Positions 63,595-64,000 of a DNA stretch of 64,000 bases are shown one piece after another. The position numbers were made by a program, and so were the translations under genes. This DNA comes from Isoetes taiwanensis (lineage: Eukaryota > Streptophyta > Lycopodiopsida > Isoetales > Isoetaceae). The stretch lies in assembly GCA_021234155.1 (NCBI GenBank), contig JAJEKV010000011.1:17936677-18000676 (forward strand), written 5' to 3'. Under the pieces are notes generated by a model. It was given only the letters and a program-made list of their open reading frames with translations, ran no database searches and was not told where the DNA came from. Numbering within the stretch: the first letter of the stretch is position 1; every line of letters starts with the position of its first letter.

Positions 63595-64000
63595 TGTGAC
63601 GTTCCAGCACATTATACGGTCCCAGGACGTATACTGTACTGCCTCGTCACGCGTACACGCCACCCCGACTGACGTGTACGCCGACGTGTAGCTAGGCGGG
63701 TAGCCCCTAGGGGGCAACTTGCAAGGTATGTGCATTTATTAATGTGCACATTTACCAATGTGCACATTTATCTAGGTGCACATTTTCCCATGTGGACACC
63801 TTTATGCCACCTAGCCATTAAAGGCAAGTGGGCCATACCCAATTATCCCACATGCTTAAAGGGATATTGGAAACCCTAGCCCTAACCCCTTGTCTATTTA
63901 GGTTAGGGAAACCCTAACTTGCTATTTTCGTCCATAGGGTTTTAGAGCTCTGTTTTGCTCACTCAAAGGGTCAAAACCACCTCCAAGACTCTGTCTAAGC
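63595..64000 (+). repeat. Gypsy 3' LTR, 5' portion (runs off the window)
   Basis: It starts TGTGACGTTCC after a purine tract and downstream of the integrase. It holds TATTTAGG near 63,894 and several CCCTAA(C) motifs. The end lies outside the window. The 5-aa-repeat-like frames here are chance. Confidence 0.6.

Overview
This window reads as transposable-element-dense nuclear DNA from a land plant. The evidence is Ty1/copia and Ty3/gypsy elements with initiator-Met-tRNA primer sites, a chromodomain-bearing gypsy remnant, a miniature LTR element, introns with GT..AG borders, and transposon-type genes with Ulp1, DUF7869 and DUF8039 domains. A fern or another large-genome, early-diverging vascular plant is my best guess; this is inference, because no tRNA, rRNA or conserved single-copy gene is present. 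I see no intact housekeeping gene.

Layout. 0.7-7.6 kb: a decayed copia polyprotein (+) split by an antisense LINE. 7.9-8.3 kb: a fragment of a charged, possibly SANT-associated protein (-). 9.4-20.2 kb: mostly non-coding repeat DNA, with three copies of a terminus bearing a 12-bp-stem hairpin (two identical over 160 bp) and a small inverted-repeat element. 20.7-25.3 kb: decayed chromovirus (-) with a U3-like repeat region. 25.35-25.80 kb: a complete TRIM with a target-site duplication. 26.6-34.7 kb: a cluster of DNA-transposon-type genes: both halves of an Ulp1 protease in opposite orientation, an FCP1-like phosphatase (-), a DUF7869 transposase-like gene (+), a full-length but very divergent histone H3-like frame (+), and hairpin repeats. 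34.1-41.5 kb: a second transposase-like gene (-) cut by a young copia element (34,720-40,196, 624-bp LTRs, 5-bp TSD). 42.9-53.5 kb: a Tat-like gypsy element with gag, pol, an antisense small gene and about 3 kb of coiled-coil coding sequence downstream of pol. 53.8-57.4 kb: a small gene, a second DUF7869 gene (-) and a DUF8039 gene (-). 58.4-62.6 kb: a multi-exon gene (+) joining a ParB-like domain to a DNA-methyltransferase-like domain, with its own TATA box and palindromic intron motifs. 62.8-64 kb: a gypsy integrase tail and LTR start.

The most notable content is a set of chromatin- or DNA-modifying protein types (SUMO-protease-like, CTD-phosphatase-like, H3-like, ParB plus methyltransferase-like) lying beside DUF7869 transposase-like genes. 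Whether they travel together as cargo of one DNA-transposon superfamily is a hypothesis. Most carry frameshifts or stops. The H3-like frame and the 577-codon methyltransferase part are open.
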